Assembly: GCF_024298965.1 (NCBI RefSeq) | Contig: NZ_CP085193.1 | Coordinates: 10,044,001-10,108,000, forward strand | Reading direction: 5' to 3' | From: Streptomyces rapamycinicus NRRL 5491 | Lineage (GTDB): Bacteria > Actinomycetota > Actinomycetes > Streptomycetales > Streptomycetaceae | Length of the DNA stretch: 64,000 nt | Part shown: positions 10,360 to 19,007 of the stretch, piece after piece | How positions within the stretch are numbered: the stretch's first letter is position 1 | Layout: every line of letters starts with the position of its first letter | The notes under the pieces: model-generated | What the model was told of the DNA's origin: nothing | The model's database searches: none | Seen by the model: only the letters and a program-made list of their open reading frames with translations | Program-made: the position numbers and the translations under genes

Positions 10360-13300
10360 GTGACGCTACGCAAGTACCCGAGCCTTCGCGGCCACCGCCG
10401 TAGACCACGAAGAACCGGCCTGCTCCTCGCGGCCCTTCTCGCCGGCGCCCTCGCGACACCGGCCGCCGAAGCGGACGAAAAGCCCTTTGCGGATCTGCCG
10501 CCCCAGGAACCTGGCGTCACCCTCCGCGTCTTCGACATCCAGTCCCCGCTGAGCAAGCTCTGCGACCTCAAACCGGCCCAGACCCCCAACGTCGACAAGC
10601 TGATCCCCAACGTCGACTGGTCCTCCACCGAGGGTTTCGGTTTCACCGACAACTTCGTGTCGCAGATCACCGGCAACATCGACGTCCCCACCGACGGTAC
10701 GTACACATTCCGCCTGATCAGCGACGACGGCTCCCGACTGCTCATCGGCGACAAGAAGGTCGTCGACCATGACGGACTGCACGGTGCCGAGCCCAAGGAC
10801 GGCGAGATCGCCCTCGCACCCGGTTACCACGCCCTGCGCGTCGACCACTTCGACCGCGGCGGCGAGCAGCAGGTCACCCTCCAGTGGAAGCCGCCGGGCG
10901 CCGACGACTTCTCCCTCGTCCCGAACTCCGTGCTGAGCACCGACGCCGGTGTCGTCCGTGTCACCGCCCCGGGCCGCAAGGAGTGCGAGGGCAGCTATGA
11001 CACCCCGGGCGACGGCCTCCCGCTGACCTCGGTCAACCCCGGCTACACCCTCACCGACCTGCGCCCCGAGGGGTTCGAGCCGCAGGTTTCCGCGATGGAC
11101 TGGCTGCCGGGCGGCAAGCTCGCCGTGACGACGTGGGGCGGCAGCACCAAGACGGAGGGGGAGGTGTACGTCCTCGACCATGTCACGGGTGACACCGGCC
11201 CGGAGAAGGTCACGTACAAGAAGATCGCCGAGGGCTTGAGGGAGCCGATGGGGATCAAGTACGTCGACGGAAAGCTCTACGTCTCGGAGAAGCACCAGCT
11301 CACCGAGTTGTCCGACCTCGAGGGCGACAACACCGCGGGCGAGATCCGCAAGGTCGCCGACTGGCCGTACGGAGCGAACTTCCATGAGTTCGCCTTCGGG
11401 CTGCTCTACGAGAACGGGAACTTCTATCTGAACCTCTCCGTGGCCATCAACTACGGCGGTGCGACAACCGATCCACAGCCCGCCGCGAACCGCGGCACCA
11501 CCATCAAGGTGAACAAGAAGACCGGAAAGGTGAGTTACCTGGCCGGTGGCCTCCGTACCCCGAACGGGATCGGGCGGGGCCCTCAGGGCGATCTCTTCGT
11601 CACCGACAATCAGGGCGGCTGGCTGCCCGCTTCCAAGCTGCTCCACGTCAAGCAGGACCGCTTCTTCAACCACTACACCAACCCGGATGGCCCGTTCGAC
11701 GACCGCCAGGTCACCAAGCCCGCGCTCTGGCTGCCGCAGAACGAGATAGCCAACTCGCCCAGTACGCCGATGTTGTTGAAGCAGGGACCCTTCGCCGGGC
11801 AGATGCTCTTCGGCGACGTCACCTACGGCGGGATCCAGCGCGCCGACCTGGAGAAGGTGGACGGCGAATACCAGGGCGCGGTGTTCCGGCACACCCAGGG
11901 CCTGGAGGCCGGCATCACCCGGATCAGCACCGGACCGGACGGTGCGATCTACGCCGGCGGTCTCGGCGCCGACGGAAACTGGGGCCAGGAAGGCAAACTC
12001 CGCTTCGGCCTGCAGAAACTCACACCGAACGGCAAGACCGCCTTCGACATCAAGACCATGCGCGCCACCCGCGACGGCTTCGAACTCACCTACACCAAGC
12101 CCCTGTCGACGGAGACCGCCGCCAGGCTGACGAACGGCGCCTACTCCGTCGAGCAGTGGCGCTACGTCCCCACCCCGGCGTACGGCGGCCCCAAGGTCGA
12201 CGAGGAGGCCCTCCCCGTCGCGGACGCCCGGCTGTCCGCCGACCGCCGTACGGTCCGGCTCACCATCCCCGGCCTCAAGACCGACCGGGTGGTGCACATA
12301 CGCTCACCGCGCCCCTTCGCCTCGGACAACGGTGAGCAACTCTGGTCCACCGAGGCCTGGTACACGCTGAACGCACGCCCCGGCCCCGAGCGGCCCATCA
12401 CCTCGTACGACGCGGAATCGGCGCGCCTGACCGGCGGAGCCGACATCGACACCGAGCACGCCGGCTACACCGGTGGCGGCTTCGCCGACGGGTTCTCCAC
12501 CCCGGGCGCCACGGCCACCTTCGAGGTCGACGCACCCGCGAAGGGCGGCTACGACGTGGGACTGCGCTACGCCAACGGCCCCCACCCCTTCACCGGCACC
12601 AAGACCATGGGCATCAGCGTCAACGGCGCTCAGGCGCGGCAGACCAGCCTCCCCTTCACCGGCGCCTGGAACCGCTGGTCCACCAAGACCGAGCGGCTCT
12701 CCCTGCACAAGGGCCGCAACACCATCGCCTACACCTATCGGCCGGAGGACACCGGCCACGTCAACCTCGACATGATCGAGGTGCGCGGACCCGGCAGCCG
12801 GATCGATCTGTTCTCCGGCGGCAGCGTCTCCACCGCCTGGCAGCACACCGACGGCCGCGGTGTCGAATGGCCGCGCTCCGCCGAGGACTCCATCGAGGTG
12901 TGCTGCGGCGACATCCGCACCAAACAGGCCTTCGGCGACTTCAGGCTGCACGCCGAATTCCGGGTGCCGAAGCTCCCGGACGATGTCACCGGGCAGGACC
13001 GCGGGAACAGCGGCATCTACCTCCAGGAGCGGTACGAGATCCAGATCCTGGACTCCTTCGGAGTGGAGAAACTCGCCCCGGACGAGGCCGGGTCCATCTA
13101 CCACAAGAAGGCCGCCGACCTGAACGCGGCCATGCCACCGGAAAGCTGGCAGACGTACGACATCGTCTTCCGTGCGGCCCGTTTCGACACCGCGGGCCGG
13201 AAGACCGATGACGCCAGGATCACCGTGGTGTGGAACGGCAGGAAGGTCCACGACAACGTGGCGGTGGACGGCCCGACCGGCGGCGGCGACGCCGAATCGG

Positions 13301-13380
13301 CCGCGACGGGCGCGATCCGGCTCCAGGACCACGGCAACAAGGTCCGCTTCAGGAACCTCTGGATCGAACCCGTGGTGTAA
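10360..13380 (+). CDS. Exported multidomain PA14 / beta-propeller / CBM / DUF1080 protein
   Basis: 1,006 residues, GTG start with an AGGAGG ribosome site. A basic n-region and signal (TGLLLAALLAGALATPAAEA) send it out of the cell. Domain order: a PA14-like carbohydrate module (about 60-200; TDGTYTFRLISDDGSRLLI); a glucose/sorbosone-dehydrogenase-like beta-propeller (about 230-550; LREPMGIKYVDGKLYVSEKH, GLRTPNGIGRGPQGDLFVTD); a linking domain; a CBM6/35-like module (about 680-810; YDAESARLTGGADIDTEHAG); and a C-terminal DUF1080 concanavalin-like domain (about 813-1006; GNSGIYLQERYEIQILDSFG), a family that includes 3-keto-disaccharide hydrolases. Such combinations are commoner in Planctomycetes and Verrucomicrobia. 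An extracellular role on sugars or glycans is inferred, and the substrate is unknown. Confidence 0.85.
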   Translation: MTLRKYPSLRGHRRRPRRTGLLLAALLAGALATPAAEADEKPFADLPPQEPGVTLRVFDIQSPLSKLCDLKPAQTPNVDKLIPNVDWSSTEGFGFTDNFVSQITGNIDVPTDGTYTFRLISDDGSRLLIGDKKVVDHDGLHGAEPKDGEIALAPGYHALRVDHFDRGGEQQVTLQWKPPGADDFSLVPNSVLSTDAGVVRVTAPGRKECEGSYDTPGDGLPLTSVNPGYTLTDLRPEGFEPQVSAMDWLPGGKLAVTTWGGSTKTEGEVYVLDHVTGDTGPEKVTYKKIAEGLREPMGIKYVDGKLYVSEKHQLTELSDLEGDNTAGEIRKVADWPYGANFHEFAFGLLYENGNFYLNLSVAINYGGATTDPQPAANRGTTIKVNKKTGKVSYLAGGLRTPNGIGRGPQGDLFVTDNQGGWLPASKLLHVKQDRFFNHYTNPDGPFDDRQVTKPALWLPQNEIANSPSTPMLLKQGPFAGQMLFGDVTYGGIQRADLEKVDGEYQGAVFRHTQGLEAGITRISTGPDGAIYAGGLGADGNWGQEGKLRFGLQKLTPNGKTAFDIKTMRATRDGFELTYTKPLSTETAARLTNGAYSVEQWRYVPTPAYGGPKVDEEALPVADARLSADRRTVRLTIPGLKTDRVVHIRSPRPFASDNGEQLWSTEAWYTLNARPGPERPITSYDAESARLTGGADIDTEHAGYTGGGFADGFSTPGATATFEVDAPAKGGYDVGLRYANGPHPFTGTKTMGISVNGAQARQTSLPFTGAWNRWSTKTERLSLHKGRNTIAYTYRPEDTGHVNLDMIEVRGPGSRIDLFSGGSVSTAWQHTDGRGVEWPRSAEDSIEVCCGDIRTKQAFGDFRLHAEFRVPKLPDDVTGQDRGNSGIYLQERYEIQILDSFGVEKLAPDEAGSIYHKKAADLNAAMPPESWQTYDIVFRAARFDTAGRKTDDARITVVWNGRKVHDNVAVDGPTGGGDAESAATGAIRLQDHGNKVRFRNLWIEPVV

Positions 13381-13448
13381 CAGGATCGTATTAGGGGGCG
13401 GTTGGGCTGAACGGTTCGCCGACCGGGCCGATCTTGGTGATCAGAAAC

Positions 13449-13479
13449 GGCCGCTCGTACCGACTCGTACCGAGCGGCC
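13449..13479 (+). terminator. Probable terminator hairpin
   Basis: GGCCGCTCG and CGAGCGGCC form a 9-bp GC-rich stem around a 13-base loop, 69 bases after the stop of the large exported protein. No T-run follows, as is usual for high-GC actinobacterial terminators. It lies 29 bases before the next start, so it could also act in the 5' leader of the lipoprotein gene. Confidence 0.5.
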
Positions 13480-13508
13480 GGCACCCCAACTGATACCGAG
13501 GTAGAACG

Positions 13509-14084
13509 ATGCGCGTTCATAAGGTCACACTCGCCGCCCTGGCCGTTGCCGCGAGTCTCTCGCTCGCGGCCTGCCAGAACGACGATGACAGCGCGGGGAA
13601 GAGCGACCCGTCGTCCGGGTCCACCGCGTCCTCCTCGGGCGGCGGTTCGGGCTCGGGCGGCGAGGCCGGCAAGTGCCGTACCGACGAGCTGGAGATCACG
13701 GCGGCGGACCGCAGCATCGACGGCGACGGTGAGGGCACCGTCGCGGTGACGCTGAAGAACGGTGGCGGCCGGGACTGCACGATCTCCGGGTTCGCGGGTG
13801 TCGACCTGAAGACCAGCGAGGGGGCGCTGTCCGCGAAGCGCAGTGGCGAGCCGGCCGACCCGCACGTCCTCAAGGACGGGGAGTCGACGTACTTCGGCGT
13901 CAACTACCCGATCAACGACTCGGGCGGCTCCGGCGTCCGCGTCACGGGGCTGGTGGTGACCCCGCCGAACGAGACGAAGTCGGTCACCCTCGACTGGCCG
14001 GGCGGCGGCTCGCTGCCCGTCACGGACGGCAGCGGCTCCCCGGTGAAGGTCGGCCCGATCGGGGGTATCGGTCAGGGCGGCTGA
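13509..14084 (+). CDS. DUF4232-type lipoprotein
   Basis: 191 residues. The signal peptide ends in the lipobox LSLAAC with Cys at about residue 22. A Ser/Gly linker follows, then a beta-sandwich domain of the kind called DUF4232 in Streptomyces: KCRTDELEITAADRS, GEGTVAVTLKNGGGRDCTIS, FAGVDLKT, with two Cys likely to form the disulfide. The ribosome site is GAGGTAGA. The protein should sit outside the membrane. The function of the family is unknown. It is separated from the large exported protein by a hairpin, so a shared transcript is doubtful. Confidence 0.82.
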   Translation: MRVHKVTLAALAVAASLSLAACQNDDDSAGKSDPSSGSTASSSGGGSGSGGEAGKCRTDELEITAADRSIDGDGEGTVAVTLKNGGGRDCTISGFAGVDLKTSEGALSAKRSGEPADPHVLKDGESTYFGVNYPINDSGGSGVRVTGLVVTPPNETKSVTLDWPGGGSLPVTDGSGSPVKVGPIGGIGQGG

Positions 14085-14105
14085 CCCGCGGCTCCGCGAT
14101 ATCTG

Positions 14106-14140
14106 AGTCAGGCCCACGATCTCTGATCGTGGGCCTGACT
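14106..14140. terminator. Strong bidirectional terminator
   Basis: A perfect 16-bp inverted repeat (AGTCAGGCCCACGATC / GATCGTGGGCCTGACT) with a TCT loop lies between two convergent genes. The symmetry and position fit a terminator for both the lipoprotein gene and the FHA-ABC gene. It is followed by a short run of near-repeats of TCTGTCTGCTC up to about 14180. Confidence 0.9.
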
Positions 14141-14191
14141 GTTCTGTCTGCTCTCTCTGTTCTGTCTGCTCTGTCTGCTGAAACGCGCAGG

Positions 14192-16867
14192 CTAGTCCCG
14201 CATGACCTCGGGCTCGTGCCGACGCAGCAGGCGGGCCACGACGAAGCCGCAGAGCAGCCCGATCGCCAGGAGCACACCGAGGTCGATGCCCCACTGGGTG
14301 ACGGTGTGGGCCCACAGCGGGTCGAGGTCGTCCGGCTTGTCGAGATTCCAGGGCGGCATGGTGTGCGAGAGGTCGAGTGTGGTCCCGGCGCCGGCGACCG
14401 CCCAGCGGGCGGGCATCAGCCAGCCGATCTGTTCGATGCCCGGAGCGTTGAACAGCTTGAAGAGGACCCCGGTGAAGACGACCTGGACGACGGCGAACAT
14501 CACGAGCAGCGGCATGGTCTTCTCCGGGGTCCTCACCAGCGCGGAGATGACCAGACCGAACAGCATGGTGGTGAAGCCCAGCGCACTGATGACCACGCAG
14601 ACCTCGACGGCCGTGGGCATGAGCAGCCCCTGGCCGGGCAGTTGACGGACGGAGAAGCCGATCGCGCAGATGACGACACCCTGCATCGCGGTGATCAGAC
14701 CGAGGACGATCACCTTCGACATCAGATACGCGGATCGCGACAGACCCGTGGCTCTCTCCCGTTCGTAGATCACCCGTTCCTTGATCAATTCACGTACGGA
14801 GTTGGCCGCGCCGGAGAAGCACATGCCGACGACCAGCACCAGCAGAATGGTTCCGGACTCCTGGTTGTAGCGGAAACCGCTGTCGGGCGGCGGCGGGGCG
14901 AGTCCGTATTTCGCCGGAATCAGACAGCTCACTCCGCCCAGCACGGCCGGGAGCAGCAGCATCAGCGCCATGAAGCCCTTGTCGGAGGCGATGACCGACA
15001 CATAGCGGCGCATCAGCGTCCACAACTGGCCGAGCCAGCCCTGTGGTTTGGGCTGCAGAGCTCGTGCGCGCGGCTGCGTCGCGGGGGTGCCCGGCTGCTG
15101 CGGCGGTACGGCCGAGTCGATCTCCGCGAGGCACCGTTCGTACTGCCGGGAAGCCCGCCAGCGCCCGCCCCAGTCGTCGTCACGATGGTTCTCGAAGGCG
15201 GAGAAGACATCGGCCCAGCTGTCGTGGTCGAAGTACTCCAGGGCCTCGCCCGGGGGACCGAAGTACGCCACGGAGCCATTGGGCGCCATGACCAACACCC
15301 GGTCACACATGGACAGTTCGGCGACCGAGTGCGTCACGACCAGCACGGTGCGGCCGTCGTCGGCGAGCTCCCGCAGCAACTTCATGACGTCACGGTCCAG
15401 GCCCGGGTCCAGACCGGAGGTGGGCTCGTCGAGGAAGAGCAGGGAGGGCTTGGTGAGCAGTTCCAGGGCAACGGACACCCGTTTGCGCTGACCGCCGGAG
15501 AGCGAGGCGACCTTCTTGGCCCGGTGGACGTCGAGCCTGAGCTCCTGGAGTACCTCGTCGATACGGGCCTTGCGCTCGGCCGCCTTGGTGTCACCGGGGA
15601 AGCGGAGCTTGGCGGCGTACTTCAGAGCGGTGTCGACGGTCAGCTCCTTGTGCAGGATGTCGTCCTGCGGAACGAGGCCGATACGGCGGCGCAACTCGGC
15701 GAACTGGGCGTAGAGATCGCGGTGGTCGTAGAGCACCTGACCACGGTCGGCGGGCCGGTAGCCGGTGAGTGCGCGCAGAAGGGTGGACTTCCCGGAGCCC
15801 GACGGTCCGATCACCGCGACCAGCGACTTCTCGGGGACACCGAAGGAGACGTCGTCCAGGATGGTCTTGCCGCGCCCGACGGCCACTGTCAGGTTGCGGG
15901 CGGTGAAGGAGACCTCGCCGGTGTCGACGAACTCCTCCAGCCGGTCTCCGGCGAGACGGAAGGTGGAGTGGCCGACGCCGACGATGTCGTACGGGCCGAT
16001 GACCCGGCGGTGCACGGGCTGCCCGTTGACATAGGTGCCGTTGTGGCTGCCGAGGTCGACGATTTCGAAGCGGCCACCGGGCAGGGGCCGGAACTCCGCG
16101 TGGTGGCGGGAGACATACGGGCCCTCCACCACGAGTTCGTTTTCCGGCGCGCGACCGATGCGCAGCCGTTGTCCCAGGGAGAGCCGGTGCACGCCCGACG
16201 GATCCCGGTCGATGAAAAGGGCCGCGGCGGCTCCACGGGGACCGGCCGTGGGTCCTTCGGGCCGGTGGGTGCCCCGGGCGTCACCCGCCTCTCCGGGGGT
16301 CCGGGGAGCCGCCGCCCGGGTGGGGTCGGATGCGCCGTGGTGGGGGAGGGGCCGGAACAGGTCGTCGCCATGGGCCGCCGCCCCCGTGGGGGCTCCCGGC
16401 ACCTCGCCCGCCCGGGGGCCAGGCACCACCGGGGGTGTGACGGCGGCCGCCGTCGGCGTGCCCCGGTCCGTGGCACCCCCGGCCTGGGGACGGGCCTCGC
16501 CCTGCGGCAGCCCCGCGCGTATCCGGGCGTCAGCACGCACCTGCTCGTCACCCACCGCCGCCGGGGCTCCGGTGAACACCGCGGTGAAGTCCAGCCGCAT
16601 GCCGGTGGAGACGTTTCCCAGCCGGACGATCGAACCGTGGCCGATCTCCATCCGCTGGACACGGCGCCCTTCGGCGAATGTGCCGTTCGCGCTGCCGAGA
16701 TCTTCGATGACCCACGTCCCGCCGTCGCAACGGATCATCAGGTGCCGCCGGGAGACCCGGCGGTCGATGCACGGGATGTCGGCCTCCAGATCGCGCCCGA
16801 TGGTGTAGCTCCGGGACGCGTCCAGGGTCCAGGTGCGTCCATTGGCATGCAGTACAAGTTCCGGCAC
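14192..16867 (-). CDS. FHA-domain ABC transporter (ATPase-permease fusion, Rv1747-like)
   Basis: About 891 residues from GTG 16867. That start gives the MPELVL-type N-terminus known in homologues, although ATG 16984 is in frame. Two FHA domains bind phosphothreonine: the first has SYTIGRDLEADIPC and GSANGTFAEG, the second LRIGRAPENELVVEGPYVSR and GSHNGTYVNG. A Pro/Ala-rich linker lies between them. The ABC ATPase has Walker A GPSGSGKST, signature LSGGQRKR, Walker B LLFLDEPTSG and switch VVTHS. An ABC2-type permease of about six helices closes the protein. In mycobacteria the Rv1747 class exports cell-envelope glycolipid and is controlled by Ser/Thr kinase phosphorylation through its FHA domains. 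No kinase gene is adjacent here. Confidence 0.92.
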   Translation of the reverse strand: MPELVLHANGRTWTLDASRSYTIGRDLEADIPCIDRRVSRRHLMIRCDGGTWVIEDLGSANGTFAEGRRVQRMEIGHGSIVRLGNVSTGMRLDFTAVFTGAPAAVGDEQVRADARIRAGLPQGEARPQAGGATDRGTPTAAAVTPPVVPGPRAGEVPGAPTGAAAHGDDLFRPLPHHGASDPTRAAAPRTPGEAGDARGTHRPEGPTAGPRGAAAALFIDRDPSGVHRLSLGQRLRIGRAPENELVVEGPYVSRHHAEFRPLPGGRFEIVDLGSHNGTYVNGQPVHRRVIGPYDIVGVGHSTFRLAGDRLEEFVDTGEVSFTARNLTVAVGRGKTILDDVSFGVPEKSLVAVIGPSGSGKSTLLRALTGYRPADRGQVLYDHRDLYAQFAELRRRIGLVPQDDILHKELTVDTALKYAAKLRFPGDTKAAERKARIDEVLQELRLDVHRAKKVASLSGGQRKRVSVALELLTKPSLLFLDEPTSGLDPGLDRDVMKLLRELADDGRTVLVVTHSVAELSMCDRVLVMAPNGSVAYFGPPGEALEYFDHDSWADVFSAFENHRDDDWGGRWRASRQYERCLAEIDSAVPPQQPGTPATQPRARALQPKPQGWLGQLWTLMRRYVSVIASDKGFMALMLLLPAVLGGVSCLIPAKYGLAPPPPDSGFRYNQESGTILLVLVVGMCFSGAANSVRELIKERVIYERERATGLSRSAYLMSKVIVLGLITAMQGVVICAIGFSVRQLPGQGLLMPTAVEVCVVISALGFTTMLFGLVISALVRTPEKTMPLLVMFAVVQVVFTGVLFKLFNAPGIEQIGWLMPARWAVAGAGTTLDLSHTMPPWNLDKPDDLDPLWAHTVTQWGIDLGVLLAIGLLCGFVVARLLRRHEPEVMRD

Positions 16868-16980
16868 GTCTGCCCCAAGTCGGTCGTGTGCACCGAGGCC
16901 GTCTGCGCGAGTACAGACGGCGGCTCGGACGGTTCCTGCGGTTCCGGTGTGCGCCCGGACGTCCCGGGTGCGGATGTACG

Positions 16981-17142
16981 TCATACGGTCTGCGGCGCGA
17001 GATGGCGAACCACCACCGGTCCATACGACGCCGATGATTCCCCGGGGACCGAGCCGTGCGTTTCGCGACGAACGCGACGGGCTGCGCGCGGACGATCGAT
17101 GAGCTCGTCGGCGATGCGGTCGAAGTGTTCGTCAGGCCTCAC
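16981..17142 (-). CDS. Possible small gene upstream of the FHA-ABC transporter
   Basis: A 53-residue frame from GTG 17142, with GAGGA 9 bases upstream. The start of the product (RPDEHFDRIADELIDRPRAA) looks like a real helix; the rest is Arg/Ser-rich. Its TGA overlaps an ATG (16984) that is in frame with the transporter, as ATGA, which hints at translational coupling. If that is real, the transporter may have a longer N-terminus than chosen here. Reading further upstream gives a Pro-Thr repeat coded by the hexamer tract at 17162. No known family was recognised. Treat it as a candidate. Confidence 0.35.
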   Translation of the reverse strand: MRPDEHFDRIADELIDRPRAARRVRRETHGSVPGESSASYGPVVVRHLAPQTV

Positions 17143-17161
17143 AGCGGTGTGTCCTCGTGGA

Positions 17162-17203
17162 GTCGGGGTCGGGGTCGGGGTCGGGTTCGGAGCCGGGGTC
17201 GGG
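17162..17203. repeat. GTCGGG hexamer tract
   Basis: Seven tandem 6-base units. Five are exactly GTCGGG; the fifth and sixth in order are diverged (TTCGGA, GCCGGG). On the minus strand the tract reads as Pro-Thr/Pro-Asn codons. It is short and likely variable between strains through slippage. Confidence 0.8.
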
Positions 17204-17353
17204 CAGCCGGTGCGCGGCCCGGACCGGGGCACGGCGGCGCGCGTACGGTCATGGCCGGTATGGAAGAGGGCGCGGGACATGCGGAGGTTGCGCGCCATGG
17301 CGCGAAGCCTCGACGGGATGAACGCCTTGAACGGGTGCCCGCTCTTGTCGTAT

Positions 17354-17375
17354 CGTTCCGATTCGGATCGGAACG
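17354..17375. promoter_or_regulatory. TetR-type operator
   Basis: CGTTCCGAT and ATCGGAACG form a perfect 9-bp inverted repeat with a 4-base spacer, 18 bases upstream of the ATG of the oxidoreductase. A TetR-family gene is the next gene in the same direction. This is the usual arrangement of a TetR repressor controlling its own two-gene operon. Binding is inferred, not shown. Confidence 0.75.
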
Positions 17376-17393
17376 TAATGAGAGGTGGCCACT

Positions 17394-18335
17394 ATGCGAG
17401 CAGCGGTCGTGCAGCCGTCCGGGGCGCTTGGCCTGACCGACGTGCCACAGCCGGCCCCCGGGCCCGGCCAGGTACTCGTCGAGGCCGACGTGATCGGCGC
17501 GGGCTATGTCGACGTCATGCTCAGCCGAGGCGAGTACCGGGGCATCCCCGGCCCGGGCTCCGTGCCAGGGGTGGAAGTCGTCGGCCGAGTACAGGCGGCC
17601 GGGCCGGGCGCGCCCGGCGATCTGGTCGGCCGGCGGGTACTGGCCATGCCCGGCCTCGGCGGTTACGCCGAGCGAGTCGTCGTCGACGCGGACCGGGTCC
17701 TGCCGGTGCCGCAGGAGGCCGACGCAGCCGAGACGGTCGCGCTGGGCGTGAACGCGCTCGTCGCCGAGATCGCGCTGCACCGAGCCGGGACGGCGGCAGG
17801 CGAACACGTTCTCGTCCGCGGTGCGGGCGGCGGAATCGGTTCGCTGGCAACACAGATCGCATCCGCTCGCGGGGCCGAGGTCACCGCGGTCACTTCCTCG
17901 GCGGCCCGTGGCGAGCGTCTGCTGGAACTGGGCGCCGCGCGGATCGTGGACCGGACCGCCTCCGCCGTCCCCGACCAGAGCTACGACGTGGTCGTGGACA
18001 CGGTCGCGGGTCCGGACATGGGCCGGTATCTGAAATCACTGCGCGACAACGGACGCTATGTGATGTGCGGCGGCGCCGGTGGCGCTCCGGGCGAAGACCT
18101 TCTCCCCACGCTGCTGAGCGATTTCCACAAGTCGCCGACGCTGCTGGCCCTCAGCCTGAACTCGATGACACCACAGGAACTGCTGCGCTCCTGGCAGGAG
18201 ATCACGGCGCTGTGGACCGAGGGCCGGCTCACCCCCGTGCTCTACCAGCGCCTTGCGCTCACCGACGCCGAGCACGCCCTGGAGCTGCTGGAACGCGGAA
18301 CACCGTTCGGCAAGGTGGTGCTGGTTCCTCGGTAA
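17394..18335 (+). CDS. Zinc-independent quinone oxidoreductase / MDR-family reductase
   Basis: 313 residues of the medium-chain reductase superfamily. The N-terminal GroES-like domain starts MRAAVVQPSGALGLTDVP and has PGVEVVGRVQAAGPG. The nucleotide-binding domain carries VLVRGAGGGIGSLATQIA, the AXXGXXG-type motif of NADPH:quinone reductases. The zinc-ligand residues of alcohol dehydrogenases are absent. It probably reduces quinones or other electrophilic enones with NADPH in the cytoplasm. ATG 17394 fits AGAGG upstream; GTG 17385 is an alternative. The palindrome at 17354 and the TetR gene 34 bases downstream suggest induction by a small-molecule electrophile. Confidence 0.88.
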   Translation: MRAAVVQPSGALGLTDVPQPAPGPGQVLVEADVIGAGYVDVMLSRGEYRGIPGPGSVPGVEVVGRVQAAGPGAPGDLVGRRVLAMPGLGGYAERVVVDADRVLPVPQEADAAETVALGVNALVAEIALHRAGTAAGEHVLVRGAGGGIGSLATQIASARGAEVTAVTSSAARGERLLELGAARIVDRTASAVPDQSYDVVVDTVAGPDMGRYLKSLRDNGRYVMCGGAGGAPGEDLLPTLLSDFHKSPTLLALSLNSMTPQELLRSWQEITALWTEGRLTPVLYQRLALTDAEHALELLERGTPFGKVVLVPR

Positions 18336-18369
18336 GGTGGGCGGATCACGGCGGCAGCAGGGAGGTGCG

Positions 18370-18963
18370 ATGGCACGCCGACGCGACGAGCGCATCGACC
18401 GCGCCGTGCTGGCCGCGGTCTCCGAACTGGTGCGGGAGGTCGGCTACTCGGCGCTGACCATGGAGGCCGTCGCCGCCCGCGCGGGCACCACCAAACCGGC
18501 CATCCGCCGCCGCTGGAAGAGCCGGCAGCACCTGGTCATCGCGGCCATGGCGCACGATCGGGTCGGCGTTGTGGAGATCGACACCGGCTGCCTGCACTGC
18601 GACATCGTCGGCCACCTGGAGGCGCTGCGCGTCGGCATGGCCGATCCCGCCCTCAGCCGCGTGATCCCCGCACTGCTGGCCGACCTCGCCGACGATCCCC
18701 GGCTCCACGAGGAATTCCTCGCCATCGTCTGGGAACCCCGCAGGGATGCCTGCGGGGTCTCGCTGCGCAGGGCGCAGGAACGGGGCGAGGTAAAGCAGCT
18801 CAACGCCGACCTCCTGCTGGACCTGTTCGCCGCGCCCGTCGTCTTCCGGGCGTTGTTCCGCCATGCCGAGCTGGGGCCGGACTTCGCCGAACTCGTCACC
18901 CATGCCGTGCTCGTCGGAGTGGGGGACAATAGGCCGTCCTACTGCACGCGCCCAACCGGCTAG
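18370..18963 (+). CDS. TetR-family transcriptional regulator
   Basis: 197 residues, ATG preceded by GGGAGG. The N-terminal helix-turn-helix (about 9-55) reads AVLAAVSELVREVGYSALTM then VAARAGTTKPAIRRRWKSRQ. The variable C-terminal ligand-binding part includes TGCLHCDIVGHLEALR and DLFAAPVVFRALF, as in the TetR_C_16-like group. It lies in tandem after the oxidoreductase gene and probably represses both through the palindrome at 17354-17375. Two Cys residues near positions 77-80 (CLHC) could sense electrophiles, a speculation that suits the enzyme it accompanies. Confidence 0.9.
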   Translation: MARRRDERIDRAVLAAVSELVREVGYSALTMEAVAARAGTTKPAIRRRWKSRQHLVIAAMAHDRVGVVEIDTGCLHCDIVGHLEALRVGMADPALSRVIPALLADLADDPRLHEEFLAIVWEPRRDACGVSLRRAQERGEVKQLNADLLLDLFAAPVVFRALFRHAELGPDFAELVTHAVLVGVGDNRPSYCTRPTG

Positions 18964-19007
18964 AGATCGTTATCCCCTGGAGGGGCCGGGGCGGTCGGTG
19001 CTGGTGG

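Noticed and set aside
10366..12297. Open frame of 643 codons on the minus strand
   Set aside because: Antisense to the PA14/propeller protein; Val/Gly/Leu/Asp-rich shadow without a start signal.
14129..18457. Open frame of 1,442 codons on the + strand opposite the FHA-ABC gene
   Set aside because: It is antisense to a gene with complete motifs and has low-complexity Gly/Asp/His/Arg content typical of shadow frames in very GC-rich DNA. No ribosome site or domain.
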